64,000 nt of DNA. It comes from Shewanella avicenniae. GTDB lineage: Bacteria > Pseudomonadota > Gammaproteobacteria > Enterobacterales > Shewanellaceae. Below are positions 12,544 to 20,624 of the stretch, one piece after another. The stretch's first letter is position 1, and every line of letters starts with the position of its first letter. The position numbers and the translations under genes were made by a program. The stretch covers positions 3,906,001 to 3,970,000 of the forward strand of contig NZ_CP071503.1 of the NCBI RefSeq assembly GCF_017354945.1. The letters are read 5' to 3'. Below the pieces are notes generated by a model that saw only the letters and a list, made by a program, of their open reading frames with translations, did not search any database and was not told where the DNA came from.

Positions 12544-13824
12544 ATGACTACCTTCTGGATTTTCATCGTGATTGTAGTGCTAGTGAGTCTAGCGCTGATT
12601 TGGATCCCACATTTTCGGCAGCAAAAATTGCTTGAAGCCGGTGAGACTGGTGTGCGTCAGCAAACCAACCTCGAACTGTTCAACGAACGTTTAGCGGCGT
12701 TAGAAAAAGAGCTAAACGACAACATTCTGGATCAACAAGAGTTCGATTCACTTAAGAAAGAACTCGAAGTGAGCTTGCTACAAGATATTAAGCAAGGTCA
12801 GGATGAATCGTTGAATGTACAGGGTAAACGTAAAAGTGCGCTGTGGCCGAGCTTAATGTCGGTTATCGTCATTATTGTGGCAGGCTTCATGTACCAGCGT
12901 TTAGGCGCCTATCAAGAGATGGAAAATACTGCCGCAGCAACGCCAGCCAACCCTCATGCGGGGATGTCACCAGAGCAGCTGATGCAGATGCGAGTAGAAA
13001 TGCTTGAAAAGCAGATCATGGCAGAACCTGAAAACAGCCAAGCTTGGTTTAATCTCGGCCATGCTTACATGCAAGCCGGCGATTTTGATAAGTCGATATC
13101 TGCATTTGATAAAGTGATCAGCTTAGTGGGCGAACATGCCGAGTTGCTGGGTCCAAAAGCGACTGCACTTTATTACAAAGCCGGCCAGAAGATGATCCCT
13201 ATCGTGCAGCAACTGATCGACCGCTCACTGGCATTAGATCCACATGATCCTTCAACACTGCTTTTAGTCGGTATGGACGCTTTCTACACCGCTGACTATC
13301 AGAAAGCGATCGATGCATGGCAAAAGATTCTTGAAAGTGACCGCAGCGACATCGACCGTCAAGCGATCATCAGCGCGGTTGATGCAGCAAAAATGCGTCT
13401 GCAAGCTAACGACGGTGCCATGCCAAATGATGCAGCACATGCTGGTGTAAAAAAGGCCGATGACAGTGCAGCCGCAACAACAGCGAAAACCGTAACCATC
13501 GAACTATCCGTGTCGCCCGAACTGGCAAGTAAAGTCAGCAGTACCGACATGATCTTCGTATTTGCTCGCCCAACCGAAGGTCCGAGTGTGCCAGTGGCTG
13601 CTACTAAGGTCAGCGCAAAAGCCTTACCTGTGACCGTTGTGCTCGATGACACCACTAACATGGGTGGCAGTGTAAAACTGAGCGAAAGTAAGAATGTTGA
13701 GATTATCGCGGTACTTTCTAAGCACGGCAATCTGAAACCAGAAGCCGGCGATTTACGCGGTAAGTTAGCAAGTATTAATGTTGGCGGTACTGGGGCTTTG
13801 GTACTGGATACTGAAGTTCAATAA
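12544..13824 (+). CDS. ccmI: Cytochrome c maturation protein CcmI (TPR)
   Basis: 426 residues. The N-terminus has a membrane helix (4-22) and a conserved cytoplasmic segment typical of CcmI (NLELFNERLAALEKEL). A second helix lies near 98-118, then a periplasmic TPR region (about 150-265), a low-complexity Ala/Asp linker, and a beta-rich C-terminal domain. CcmI binds apocytochrome c tails and delivers them to CcmFH. It is divergent from ccmF, and a terminator follows closely. Confidence 0.9.
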   Translation: MTTFWIFIVIVVLVSLALIWIPHFRQQKLLEAGETGVRQQTNLELFNERLAALEKELNDNILDQQEFDSLKKELEVSLLQDIKQGQDESLNVQGKRKSALWPSLMSVIVIIVAGFMYQRLGAYQEMENTAAATPANPHAGMSPEQLMQMRVEMLEKQIMAEPENSQAWFNLGHAYMQAGDFDKSISAFDKVISLVGEHAELLGPKATALYYKAGQKMIPIVQQLIDRSLALDPHDPSTLLLVGMDAFYTADYQKAIDAWQKILESDRSDIDRQAIISAVDAAKMRLQANDGAMPNDAAHAGVKKADDSAAATTAKTVTIELSVSPELASKVSSTDMIFVFARPTEGPSVPVAATKVSAKALPVTVVLDDTTNMGGSVKLSESKNVEIIAVLSKHGNLKPEAGDLRGKLASINVGGTGALVLDTEVQ

Positions 13825-13854
13825 TCACTAGTTCTCAGTTATTGATAGTTCGAC

Positions 13855-13887
13855 GGGCAGTTAACCTCAGGGTAAGCTGCCCTTTTT
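13855..13887 (+). terminator. ccmI terminator
   Basis: GGGCAG/CTGCCC stem with a 16-nt loop followed by TTTTT, 31 bp after the ccmI stop. Confidence 0.8.
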
Positions 13888-14112
13888 GTTGCTAGAAATT
13901 CTGCTGTGTTAGCACTGCAGATGCCATTGCAATTGCGGCGTAACGCCATGTCTGATTAACTACTTCGTTTATCAATTATTCATCCGCCACAGTTTGATTA
14001 CAACGCTCTAAACACGACTTGTTTTTCTGCCATTGCCAAGAACATCTAAATTAAATGCGGAATATCGGATAAAAAATTCCATCAAAGCAGCGTAAAAATC
14101 ATTCATCAACTA

Positions 14113-14128
14113 TCACCCAAAAGGGTGA
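14113..14128. promoter_or_regulatory. Candidate CsgD box: TCACCC-AAAA-GGGTGA palindrome
   Basis: Each arm carries GGGTGA, the core of the E. coli CsgD site CGGGTGAG. A CsgD-like gene is the last gene of this locus. Its place 180-190 bp before csgB and just upstream of a -35-like element suits an activator. Confidence 0.4.
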
Positions 14129-14131
14129 CGA

Positions 14132-14159
14132 TTGTTACATTATTAAACATTAATATTAC
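14132..14159 (+). promoter_or_regulatory. Possible csgBA promoter
   Basis: TTGTTA and TATTAC with 16-bp spacing directly downstream of the GGGTGA palindrome. The match is weak; sigma-S promoters need only a good -10 element. Confidence 0.25.
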
Positions 14160-14304
14160 AAATCAACCACCTGATTTACTTAGTTTTACCTCTTACTGCT
14201 CACTCCTTTCATCGTCCTAAATATCGCCCTTTTATCCGATTGTTCAAATTATCAACGTGATTAAGCTGAGACCTTCTTCACGTTAACAGCGCAGGAAACT
14301 TCGA

Positions 14305-14727
14305 ATGAAGGCAAATCTGATCGTCAACATCATTGCGGCTTTGCTTTTTTCTACCTCAGCATACTCGGCCGATTTATGTGAAAAGAGTGAGCTTTGCAAT
14401 CCCATCCTTGCCGCTTTAATGGAACGTCAGCAGTTAGCGAATGGCTTACTTTCCGCTACAGGTAGCAACGTCGTGGCCTTATCCCAATTTGGTTATTTCA
14501 ATCAGGGGGTAGTGCAGCAGTTGGGTGAAGATAACACAGTTCATCTCACGCAAAACGGAGAGAGTAACCACGCAGATGTTTTGCAGGTAGGGAGTGAACA
14601 CCACGCTGATATTACGCAGCTTGGCAACCGTAATCAGTTAACGCTAAGTCAATGGGGTCAAGCCAATGGCATCACCATTGAACAGTTAAGTCATGGAACG
14701 GCATTGGCCGTTTTCCAATACCGATAG
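14305..14727 (+). CDS. csgB: Curlin nucleator-type minor subunit CsgB
   Basis: 140 residues with a signal peptide (cleavage near AYSA-D). A short segment with two Cys (DLCEKSELC) follows, then about four to five curlin repeats with the classic double pattern (ALSQFG..NQGVVQQLG..NTVHLTQNG). Two Gln positions per repeat are kept. The C-terminus ends in VFQYR, resembling the basic terminal repeat of E. coli CsgB that anchors and nucleates fibres. AGGAAA precedes the ATG. It is first in the operon, 13 bp before csgA. By homology it is exported through CsgG. Confidence 0.88.
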   Translation: MKANLIVNIIAALLFSTSAYSADLCEKSELCNPILAALMERQQLANGLLSATGSNVVALSQFGYFNQGVVQQLGEDNTVHLTQNGESNHADVLQVGSEHHADITQLGNRNQLTLSQWGQANGITIEQLSHGTALAVFQYR

Positions 14728-14740
14728 GGAGAATCACCTA

Positions 14741-16501
14741 ATGTCTGTAATGAAATATCAAAAACATGTGCTTGGCCTAACAATTGGGCTAGTGCTAAGT
14801 GGTGCTACTTATGCGGCAGATAACACTGCCTCAATAACTCAAACTGTGGATGCAACCGCGCAAAATGCACTGGTCGTTCAAACAGGAAATAGCAATGATG
14901 CAACAGTATCACAAGCGGGCGACGGTACAGCATTAAGCAATGAAACCGCTATCTACGTTACTGGCGACAATAACACTACCGACACCAGCCAAACTGGCTC
15001 AAATCAGCAAGCATTTACTACTGTTGAAGGTAATGACAACACTATTGGTGTTACTCAAGCGGGTCCTAACAACCAGTCATTCATCAATGCGCAAGGCAAT
15101 GCGAACTCAATAGCAGTGAACCAACACCAGTTGTCACCTTCATCTGCCGTTGAGTTATCAGCGATCGCTGTCGACGGTGACAACAACAATGTCTCCGTTG
15201 CACAAGAGAACCGCCCTGACTGGACTAATTCCCAAGGGGTCACCACGCACTATTCAGCCTCTAACCAAGCTTTTGTTGATATCTCAGGCAAGAATAATAC
15301 CGTTGATGCCTTCCAACAAGGAGCCGCAGCAAATACCACCGCAGTTGCCATTACAGGGAAAGACAACTCCGTCGTCAGTGACCAACGCGCAGGTCGCAAC
15401 GGTGCATTCGCTGATATCGGTGGTAATGGAAATGAATTGGCGCTGAAACAGAATGGTTGGGATCTCACCACGGCTAATACGATCACCGCAGACGACAATA
15501 CTGTATCCGTTACGCAGCGAGGGCATAACCAAGAGGCATATACCAATCTCTCCGGAAATGATAACAACCTGTCTGTTAACCAAGTTGATTCAGCTAAGCC
15601 GTGGGCTTACGGTGATAATTTCAGCATGATGGAAGTTAGTGGAGAAAAGAATGCGCTCACCACAACACAACATCAAGATGGCAACACTGCCATTATGAAT
15701 ATCCATAGTGACGGCGATAAAAACACCATCACGGTCACCCAAGAAAATAACAACCTAGCCTACTTTGACGTTTCAGATAAGCAGAACGTTATAGAGGTGA
15801 CGCAGAACGATGAAAACTCCGCGGTACTTAATGTAAGCGGTGAACAAAACGAGCTGACAGTCGATCAAGTAAACAGTAACTCGACCTACTTCGACGTTAG
15901 CGGTGATAAGAACGTGGTCGATCTGCAGCAAAATAACACTAACGCTGCGGAATTCTTTATCTCTGGTCGCGCCAATGACCTTATCGATGTTGACCAAGTT
16001 GAAGGCGAAAGCCACTCATCGATGACAATCAGCGGTGACCAAAACCAAATCGCTCTATACCAAACCTCTAATGATGAGTCCGTCATGGATGTTGCCGGAA
16101 ATAAGAACAGCTTGAATGTAACTCAAGGTGACGGCGCTCAAACTGCGCTTTTACAAGTAGGAGGAAGCCGTAATGAACTTTCTCTTACGCAACAAGATGG
16201 AAGTAACTTAACGTGGGCTGATGTTGGCGGTGATCAGAATGACATTTCTGTGGCACAAACTGGCGATATCAACTTAGTTGCCATGTTACTCAGTGCCGAT
16301 GCAGATAAAAATACTATCAGCATGACGCAAACTGGCAATGGTAACAGCGCTGGGTTATGGAGCGAAGGCACCAATGGCACAGTTACCTTTAGCCAAAACG
16401 GTACAAGTAACGTTGCCGGTGGCTACCAAGCAAGTACGGGTAATACAATGACTATCACTCAAGATGGTTCCGCAAACGTAGCCTTAGTTTACCAAAACTA
16501 A
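14741..16501 (+). CDS. csgA: Giant curlin major subunit, 24 repeats (CsgA-like)
   Basis: 586 residues from the ATG at 14741, which has GGGAGA before it and starts a signal peptide (cleavage near TYA-AD, residue 25-26). A longer in-frame start at 14693 lies inside csgB and would spoil the signal peptide. The mature protein contains 24 units marked by N-x5-Q (first N28-Q34, last N568-Q574; D and G replace N at 413 and 546), mostly 21-24 residues apart. E. coli CsgA has five repeats in 151 residues. Most interior second strands read A-x-x-x-[VI]-x-G-x-x-N without the second Gln. There is no Cys, and the composition is rich in Asn, Gln, Asp, Ser and Thr. Role inferred: amyloid fibre subunit of an extracellular matrix. 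Confidence 0.88.
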   Translation: MSVMKYQKHVLGLTIGLVLSGATYAADNTASITQTVDATAQNALVVQTGNSNDATVSQAGDGTALSNETAIYVTGDNNTTDTSQTGSNQQAFTTVEGNDNTIGVTQAGPNNQSFINAQGNANSIAVNQHQLSPSSAVELSAIAVDGDNNNVSVAQENRPDWTNSQGVTTHYSASNQAFVDISGKNNTVDAFQQGAAANTTAVAITGKDNSVVSDQRAGRNGAFADIGGNGNELALKQNGWDLTTANTITADDNTVSVTQRGHNQEAYTNLSGNDNNLSVNQVDSAKPWAYGDNFSMMEVSGEKNALTTTQHQDGNTAIMNIHSDGDKNTITVTQENNNLAYFDVSDKQNVIEVTQNDENSAVLNVSGEQNELTVDQVNSNSTYFDVSGDKNVVDLQQNNTNAAEFFISGRANDLIDVDQVEGESHSSMTISGDQNQIALYQTSNDESVMDVAGNKNSLNVTQGDGAQTALLQVGGSRNELSLTQQDGSNLTWADVGGDQNDISVAQTGDINLVAMLLSADADKNTISMTQTGNGNSAGLWSEGTNGTVTFSQNGTSNVAGGYQASTGNTMTITQDGSANVALVYQN

Positions 16502-16513
16502 ACATAAGCAAGC

Positions 16514-16547
16514 GGAGGCGCAGTAGGAAACTACTGCGCCCTTTTCA
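16514..16547 (+). promoter_or_regulatory. Hairpin between Shine-Dalgarno and start of csgE
   Basis: A perfect 10-bp stem (16517-16526 with 16531-16540) closed by GAAA. GGAGG sits at its 5' foot (16514-16518), and a C/T-rich tail CTTTTC runs into the csgE ATG at 16548. It could act as a partial terminator after csgA, protect the csgA 3' end, or place the Shine-Dalgarno near the start codon when folded. Confidence 0.65.
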
Positions 16548-16931
16548 ATGAAAAAATGTCTATTTTTGGTACTGCTGAGTTTAATGTTTAATTTTGGCGC
16601 TCAAAGTAAAGAGATCGAATTATCCGGCTTAGTCTTAGACCGGACTATCACTCGCTTTGGCAAGGACTTTACATTCTACTTTTCCAGCTATTGGAGAGAA
16701 GTACCGCAAACGGATGGGGTATCAGTCGTCATCTATGAACGCGTATACCCGCAAGCAGGTACTTACCTTTGGCTTGAACTGAACCAGAAAAAAATCTACG
16801 AAACCTATTTCGGTCGACGCTATAACGACGTTAAGAAAAAAGCTGAACAAGCCACGATAATCTCAGTTAACGCACTGGCAGCACTCAAAGCTCAAAGTAT
16901 CACGGAAGCTACGCGTAACAAGGATAATTAA
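16548..16931 (+). CDS. csgE: Curli secretion adaptor CsgE
   Basis: 127 residues (E. coli 129) with a signal peptide and the family core ELSGLVLDRTITRFGKDF, then Tyr/Trp-rich segments (LWLELNQKKIYETYF). CsgE is a periplasmic nonamer that caps CsgG and guides curlin to the channel. The start must be 16548 to keep the signal peptide; the next Met lies inside it. No Shine-Dalgarno is present in the 12 bases before the ATG, only GGAGG on the far side of a hairpin. It is followed by csgF after 1 bp. Confidence 0.88.
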   Translation: MKKCLFLVLLSLMFNFGAQSKEIELSGLVLDRTITRFGKDFTFYFSSYWREVPQTDGVSVVIYERVYPQAGTYLWLELNQKKIYETYFGRRYNDVKKKAEQATIISVNALAALKAQSITEATRNKDN

Positions 16932-16932
16932 T

Positions 16933-17319
16933 ATGAAATATATGCCTTTCCTCATGATGTTTTTCAGTAGTTTCTTATCGGCAACAGAGTTGGTTTATAC
17001 ACCAACCAATCCAACGTTTGGTGGAAACCCTCTCAACGGTGCGTTTTTGCTTAATAAAGCACAATCACAAAATGACTTTAGTGAAAGTAGCACCGAACTG
17101 AGCTTTGAAGACCAATTTAAAGCAGCGCTCGATAGAAACATTATCAGTAACCTTGCCTCAAGAATTGCAAGTGGCGATTTAACAGAAGGAAGCTACAACA
17201 CTGGAGAGTACCAAATCGATGTCACAGGTACCGGTGCGACTGGGGTGGTTGTAACAATTACCAATATAGCTACCGGTGAAATCACCGTAATTACCATGCC
17301 ATCGCTTGGAGGCAATTAA
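16933..17319 (+). CDS. csgF: Curli assembly protein CsgF
   Basis: 128 residues. A signal peptide is followed by the family N-terminus TELVYTPTNPTFGGNPLNG, which in E. coli CsgF inserts into the CsgG pore. A helical neck and a C-terminal beta domain (TGTGATGVVVTITNIATGE) follow. CsgF couples secretion to CsgB at the cell surface. AAGGAT lies before the ATG. The csgG ATG follows 1 bp after the stop. Confidence 0.9.
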   Translation: MKYMPFLMMFFSSFLSATELVYTPTNPTFGGNPLNGAFLLNKAQSQNDFSESSTELSFEDQFKAALDRNIISNLASRIASGDLTEGSYNTGEYQIDVTGTGATGVVVTITNIATGEITVITMPSLGGN

Positions 17320-17320
17320 G

Positions 17321-18073
17321 ATGCGTATAACGCTATTGTTCCTAATGAGCATTATCCTCAGTGGCTGCGCAGCCTTTGATAATCCTCAGCTAAATCTAAC
17401 CCAAGCAGAGATAGATCCGCCGTCTATTGTAATGCAACAGCTCAAGTCAGCGCCGAAGCCCAAAATTGCGATCCCTGTGTCCGTCTACGCATTTCGAGAT
17501 CAAACAGGGCAATATAAACCGCAAGATAACGTGAGTTCATTTTCCACCGCAGTCACTCAAGGTGGCACCTCTATGTTGATGCAGCTGCTGCTAGATTCTG
17601 GCTGGTTTGCACCGCTTGAGCGTGAAGGACTCCAGAATCTGCTGACAGAACGAAAAATTATATCAGCAGACCGAAATCAGAAAGAGCTACCCAGCCTACA
17701 AGAAGCAAGAGTGATTTTTGAAGGTGGAATAATCAGTTACGAAACCAATATTAATACTGGTGGTATCGGTTTGGGCTACTACGGAATATCTGCGTCGGAG
17801 CTTTATAGAGAAGACCAGGTATCTGTGTATCTACGCGCCATAGATGTTTATACAGGGCGAGTCTTATTATCAGTCTCTGCATCCAAAAAAGTGCTGTCGC
17901 AGCAAGCAAGTGCGAATCTATTTCGCTATGTGAGCCTAAGTAGACTCGCAGAGGCAGAAGCTGGCTACACAACAAACGAACCTGTCCAACTATGCGTTAA
18001 ACAAGCGATTGAAGCAGCGCTCGTCGGTATTGTTCATCAAGGGATTGAAAAAGGCTTTTGGAAAGCTAACTAA
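17321..18073 (+). CDS. csgG: Curli secretion channel lipoprotein CsgG
   Basis: 250 residues with lipobox LSGC (Cys16). Conserved CsgG blocks include VSVYAFRDQTGQYKP, FSTAVTQG, PLEREGLQNLLTERKII, GGIISYETN and GYTTNEPVQLC. It forms the outer-membrane nonameric pore for curlins. The start at 17321 has GGAG 8-9 nt upstream; an in-frame TTG at 17306 would add five residues before the signal sequence. The loop matching E. coli Y51-x3-N55-F56 reads Q68-D-N-V-S-S-F74, so the constriction differs. The C-terminus stops about 20 residues earlier than in E. coli. The 3' end overlaps csgD by 8 bp. Confidence 0.92.
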   Translation: MRITLLFLMSIILSGCAAFDNPQLNLTQAEIDPPSIVMQQLKSAPKPKIAIPVSVYAFRDQTGQYKPQDNVSSFSTAVTQGGTSMLMQLLLDSGWFAPLEREGLQNLLTERKIISADRNQKELPSLQEARVIFEGGIISYETNINTGGIGLGYYGISASELYREDQVSVYLRAIDVYTGRVLLSVSASKKVLSQQASANLFRYVSLSRLAEAEAGYTTNEPVQLCVKQAIEAALVGIVHQGIEKGFWKAN

Positions 18074-18728
18074 CAGCTTTATGAGGTGGCTCCCCATTTT
18101 GGGCCCACCTCAATAACTCCACCCTGTTTCTAGCGCCGGTTTTACGAAAAATTGCCGACATATGCGTTTTGACAGTGTTATTACTGATATTAAGTTGTTC
18201 TGCAATTTCGCGATTTCTTGCCCCGACACTAACTAGATCAATAATTCTTAGCTCTTGACGTGTCAAACACCCATTTACAAAAGCTTCGCAAGAATCAACA
18301 ACTATCTCTTTCTGAGATAACAGCATATTTTCAACTAATTTAGAAAGTAGCGCACGGTCAAAATACAATTGGCGCTTCATCAATAAATTGATAGCTCGCA
18401 CCATTTGGTCTAAAGGACGATCAGCATAAATCAAACCTCTTATACCAAATCGAATAGCAAATTCACTATCAACAAGCTGCTCATCAACTTGATAAAGAAA
18501 TACCGAGGCGTGCTGCATTATATGAATCAAACAAGCGGGAACCGTATATTTGTCTAACCGCATATTTTGAAAAGGTATGGCCACCAAGCAATGTTCATCG
18601 ATGTTGTCAGGAAGAGACTCGCCGCGACAGATTTCAGTGCTCAAGCCTAATGACTGAGAAAGCACGGGCAACTCTCCAACTGAGTTACGCCCCCCCGCGA
18701 CAATGAGTCTGCTGAAATCAACCATCAT
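18066..18728 (-). CDS. csgD: CsgD-like LuxR-family transcription regulator
   Basis: 220 residues. The N-terminal receiver-like domain (1-145) lacks an obvious phospho-acceptor set. The C-terminal LuxR helix-turn-helix is at about 152-215 (VSVGARNREIAEQLNISNNT...VKTHMSAIF). The segment FGIRGLIYADRPLDQMVRAI resembles the linker half of E. coli CsgD. It probably activates the csg operon it faces. It lies convergent to csgG, with the stop codons overlapping by 8 bp and no terminator between. Two adjacent ATGs (18728, 18725) are possible starts; GGGA is better spaced for the second. Confidence 0.8.
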   Translation of the reverse strand: MMVDFSRLIVAGGRNSVGELPVLSQSLGLSTEICRGESLPDNIDEHCLVAIPFQNMRLDKYTVPACLIHIMQHASVFLYQVDEQLVDSEFAIRFGIRGLIYADRPLDQMVRAINLLMKRQLYFDRALLSKLVENMLLSQKEIVVDSCEAFVNGCLTRQELRIIDLVSVGARNREIAEQLNISNNTVKTHMSAIFRKTGARNRVELLRWAQNGEPPHKAVS

Positions 18729-19124
18729 ACGTCCCTTAATTTCTCGAATTATTATTAGCGAGCAAGACAGCCAATATCTTTATATATACCAACTGTCACA
18801 ATGCGAACATAAGAAATAAACCGATATCACTAAAAATCAGCATATCATTAAAAACATATTAACAGTATTAAAATGATCAATAAAATATCGAATACCATTT
18901 CCAATAAATATTCAATTCAATAAAATTTAAAATCATGCAATAACTAGAATAGAAATAAATTTTACTTTTAAAACAGCGGATTATTTATTTGACCAGAATT
19001 TATAACTGAAGATCCTGAAATATAAATGCAGTTAATTCTGTTAAGGGAAAATATGATTAAATTGGTCATTCCATTATGAATCACTAATATCATTAAAAGC
19101 ACAGCATATAAAATTTTCAAACAT
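18729..19124 (-). other. Long A/T-rich csgD upstream region
   Basis: About 400 bp of very A/T-rich DNA between csgD and the rplQ terminator, with no supported ORF. Such tracts before csgD genes usually hold multiple regulator and H-NS sites; none can be assigned here. Confidence 0.6.
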
Positions 19125-19155
19125 AAAAAAACCGGGCATAAAGCCCGGCTTTTTT
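19125..19155 (-). terminator. Alpha operon (rplQ) terminator
   Basis: CCGGGC/GCCCGG stem with a TTTAT loop followed by a T run on the minus strand, about 20 bp after rplQ. Confidence 0.9.
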
Positions 19156-19171
19156 CTATCTCCGAAGGAGA

Positions 19172-19570
19172 TTATTCTGCAGCAGCTTCTGCTTCAACAG
19201 CTTCAGCAGCTTCTGGGCGACCAACCAGCTCAATGTATGCCATTGGAGCTTTGTCACCAGCACGCAGACCGCACTTCAGGATGCGGGTGTAACCACCTGC
19301 ACGCTCCTGATAGCGTGGACCCAATTCGTTAAACAGTTTACCTACAACTTCTTGGTCGCGGGTACGAGCAAATGCCAAACGGCGGTTTGCAACGCTGTCA
19401 CTCTTAGCGAGTGTAATCAGGGGCTCAACTACGCGACGCAGTTCTTTAGCCTTCACAACGGTTGTCATGATGATTTCGTGACGAACCAGTGAACTTGCCA
19501 TGTTACGGAACATAGCTTGGCGATGACTGCTGTTGCGGTTAAGTTGACGACCACTCTTACGATGGCGCAT
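19172..19570 (-). CDS. rplQ: 50S ribosomal protein L17
   Basis: 132 residues; begins [20 protein letters not shown], the L17 signature. The acidic Ala/Glu tail makes it slightly longer than E. coli (127). It is last in the alpha operon. L17 lies near the polypeptide exit tunnel. Confidence 0.98.
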   Translation of the reverse strand: MRHRKSGRQLNRNSSHRQAMFRNMASSLVRHEIIMTTVVKAKELRRVVEPLITLAKSDSVANRRLAFARTRDQEVVGKLFNELGPRYQERAGGYTRILKCGLRAGDKAPMAYIELVGRPEAAEAVEAEAAAE

Positions 19571-19610
19571 GACTTAATCCTTATAACCTGTATCTGTACA
19601 AACCTGGGAC

Positions 19611-20600
19611 TTACAGGTCGTCTGCTAAACTAGCTGGAGGCCAGTTTTCCAGACGCATACCTAACGACAGTCCGCGAGATGCCAGCACGTCTTTGATCTC
19701 AGTAAGAGATTTCTTACCAAGGTTAGGCGTTTTGAGCAGCTCAACTTCAGTGCGTTGTACCAGATCACCGATGTAATGAATCGCTTCGGCCTTCAAACAG
19801 TTGGCCGAACGTACAGTTAGCTCTAAATCGTCGACAGGACGCAGCAGTATCGGATCGAACTCTGGCTTCTCTTCTTTCTTCTCTGGCTCAGTCACATCGC
19901 GCAGTTCAACGAAGGCATCCAACTGCTCAGCTAAAATAGTAGCTGAACGGCGAATAGCTTCCTCTGGGTCGATGGTACCGTTGGTAGTCATATCGATAAC
20001 CAACTTGTCCAAATCAGTACGTTGCTCTACGCGCGCAGCTTCTACATTGTAGGCGATACGCACAACAGGCGAGAATGAAGCATCAACTAGCAGACGGCCA
20101 ATTGGGCGATCGTCTTCTTCAGTTTGAGCACGAGCTGAAGCCGGTACATAACCGCGACCACGTTCAACACGAATACGCATGCTGATGTCGTGGTTGCCTG
20201 TCAAATGACAGATTACGTGTTCCGGATTCGCGATGGTAACATCACCATCGTGGGTAATATCTGCTGCGGTGACAGGGCCTGCGCCGGACTTGCTCAAAGT
20301 GAGCATAGCCTCATCTTTACCCTCGAGAATTACTGCCAACCCTTTCAGGTTTAACAAAATCTCAAGAATATCTTCTTGTACGCCTTCCTTACTGCTGTAT
20401 TCGTGCAGTACACCGTCGATCTCGACTTCGGTAACCGCGCAGCCGGGCATAGACGACAATAGGATGCGACGCAACGCGTTACCTAAAGTGTGACCAAAAC
20501 CACGCTCCAGCGGCTCCAGTACTACCTTGGCACGAGTTGGGTTAACCTGCTCGATATCCACGAGACGCGGTTTAAGAAATTCTGTAACAGAACCCTGCAT
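19611..20600 (-). CDS. rpoA: RNA polymerase alpha subunit
   Basis: 329 residues, same as E. coli. The N-terminal dimerisation domain occupies about 1-235 and the C-terminal domain about 250-329. The C-terminal domain carries the DNA-contacting helix [17 protein letters not shown] and [11 protein letters not shown], essentially as in E. coli, so UP-element and activator contacts should be conserved. It lies between rpsD and rplQ. Confidence 0.99.
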   Translation of the reverse strand: MQGSVTEFLKPRLVDIEQVNPTRAKVVLEPLERGFGHTLGNALRRILLSSMPGCAVTEVEIDGVLHEYSSKEGVQEDILEILLNLKGLAVILEGKDEAMLTLSKSGAGPVTAADITHDGDVTIANPEHVICHLTGNHDISMRIRVERGRGYVPASARAQTEEDDRPIGRLLVDASFSPVVRIAYNVEAARVEQRTDLDKLVIDMTTNGTIDPEEAIRRSATILAEQLDAFVELRDVTEPEKKEEKPEFDPILLRPVDDLELTVRSANCLKAEAIHYIGDLVQRTEVELLKTPNLGKKSLTEIKDVLASRGLSLGMRLENWPPASLADDL

Positions 20601-20624
20601 TGTGTCCTCTCTTGTTAGTTAGCT

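Larger units (their letters stand above)
13888..14304 (+). other. csg promoter region and leader
   Basis: 417 bp of A/T-rich DNA with no supported gene. It contains a GGGTGA palindrome and a weak promoter match (both listed). Closer to csgB, 7-bp inverted arms AACGTGA (14254-14260) and TCACGTT (14278-14284) could form a leader hairpin or operator. Confidence 0.6.

Noticed and set aside
12281..12635. Two short plus-strand frames in the ccmF-ccmI gap
   Set aside because: No Shine-Dalgarno, no homology recognised, and the second overlaps ccmI in another frame.
14693..14740. Upstream in-frame start for csgA
   Set aside because: It lies within csgB and would add a polar segment before the signal peptide; ATG 14741 has its own Shine-Dalgarno.
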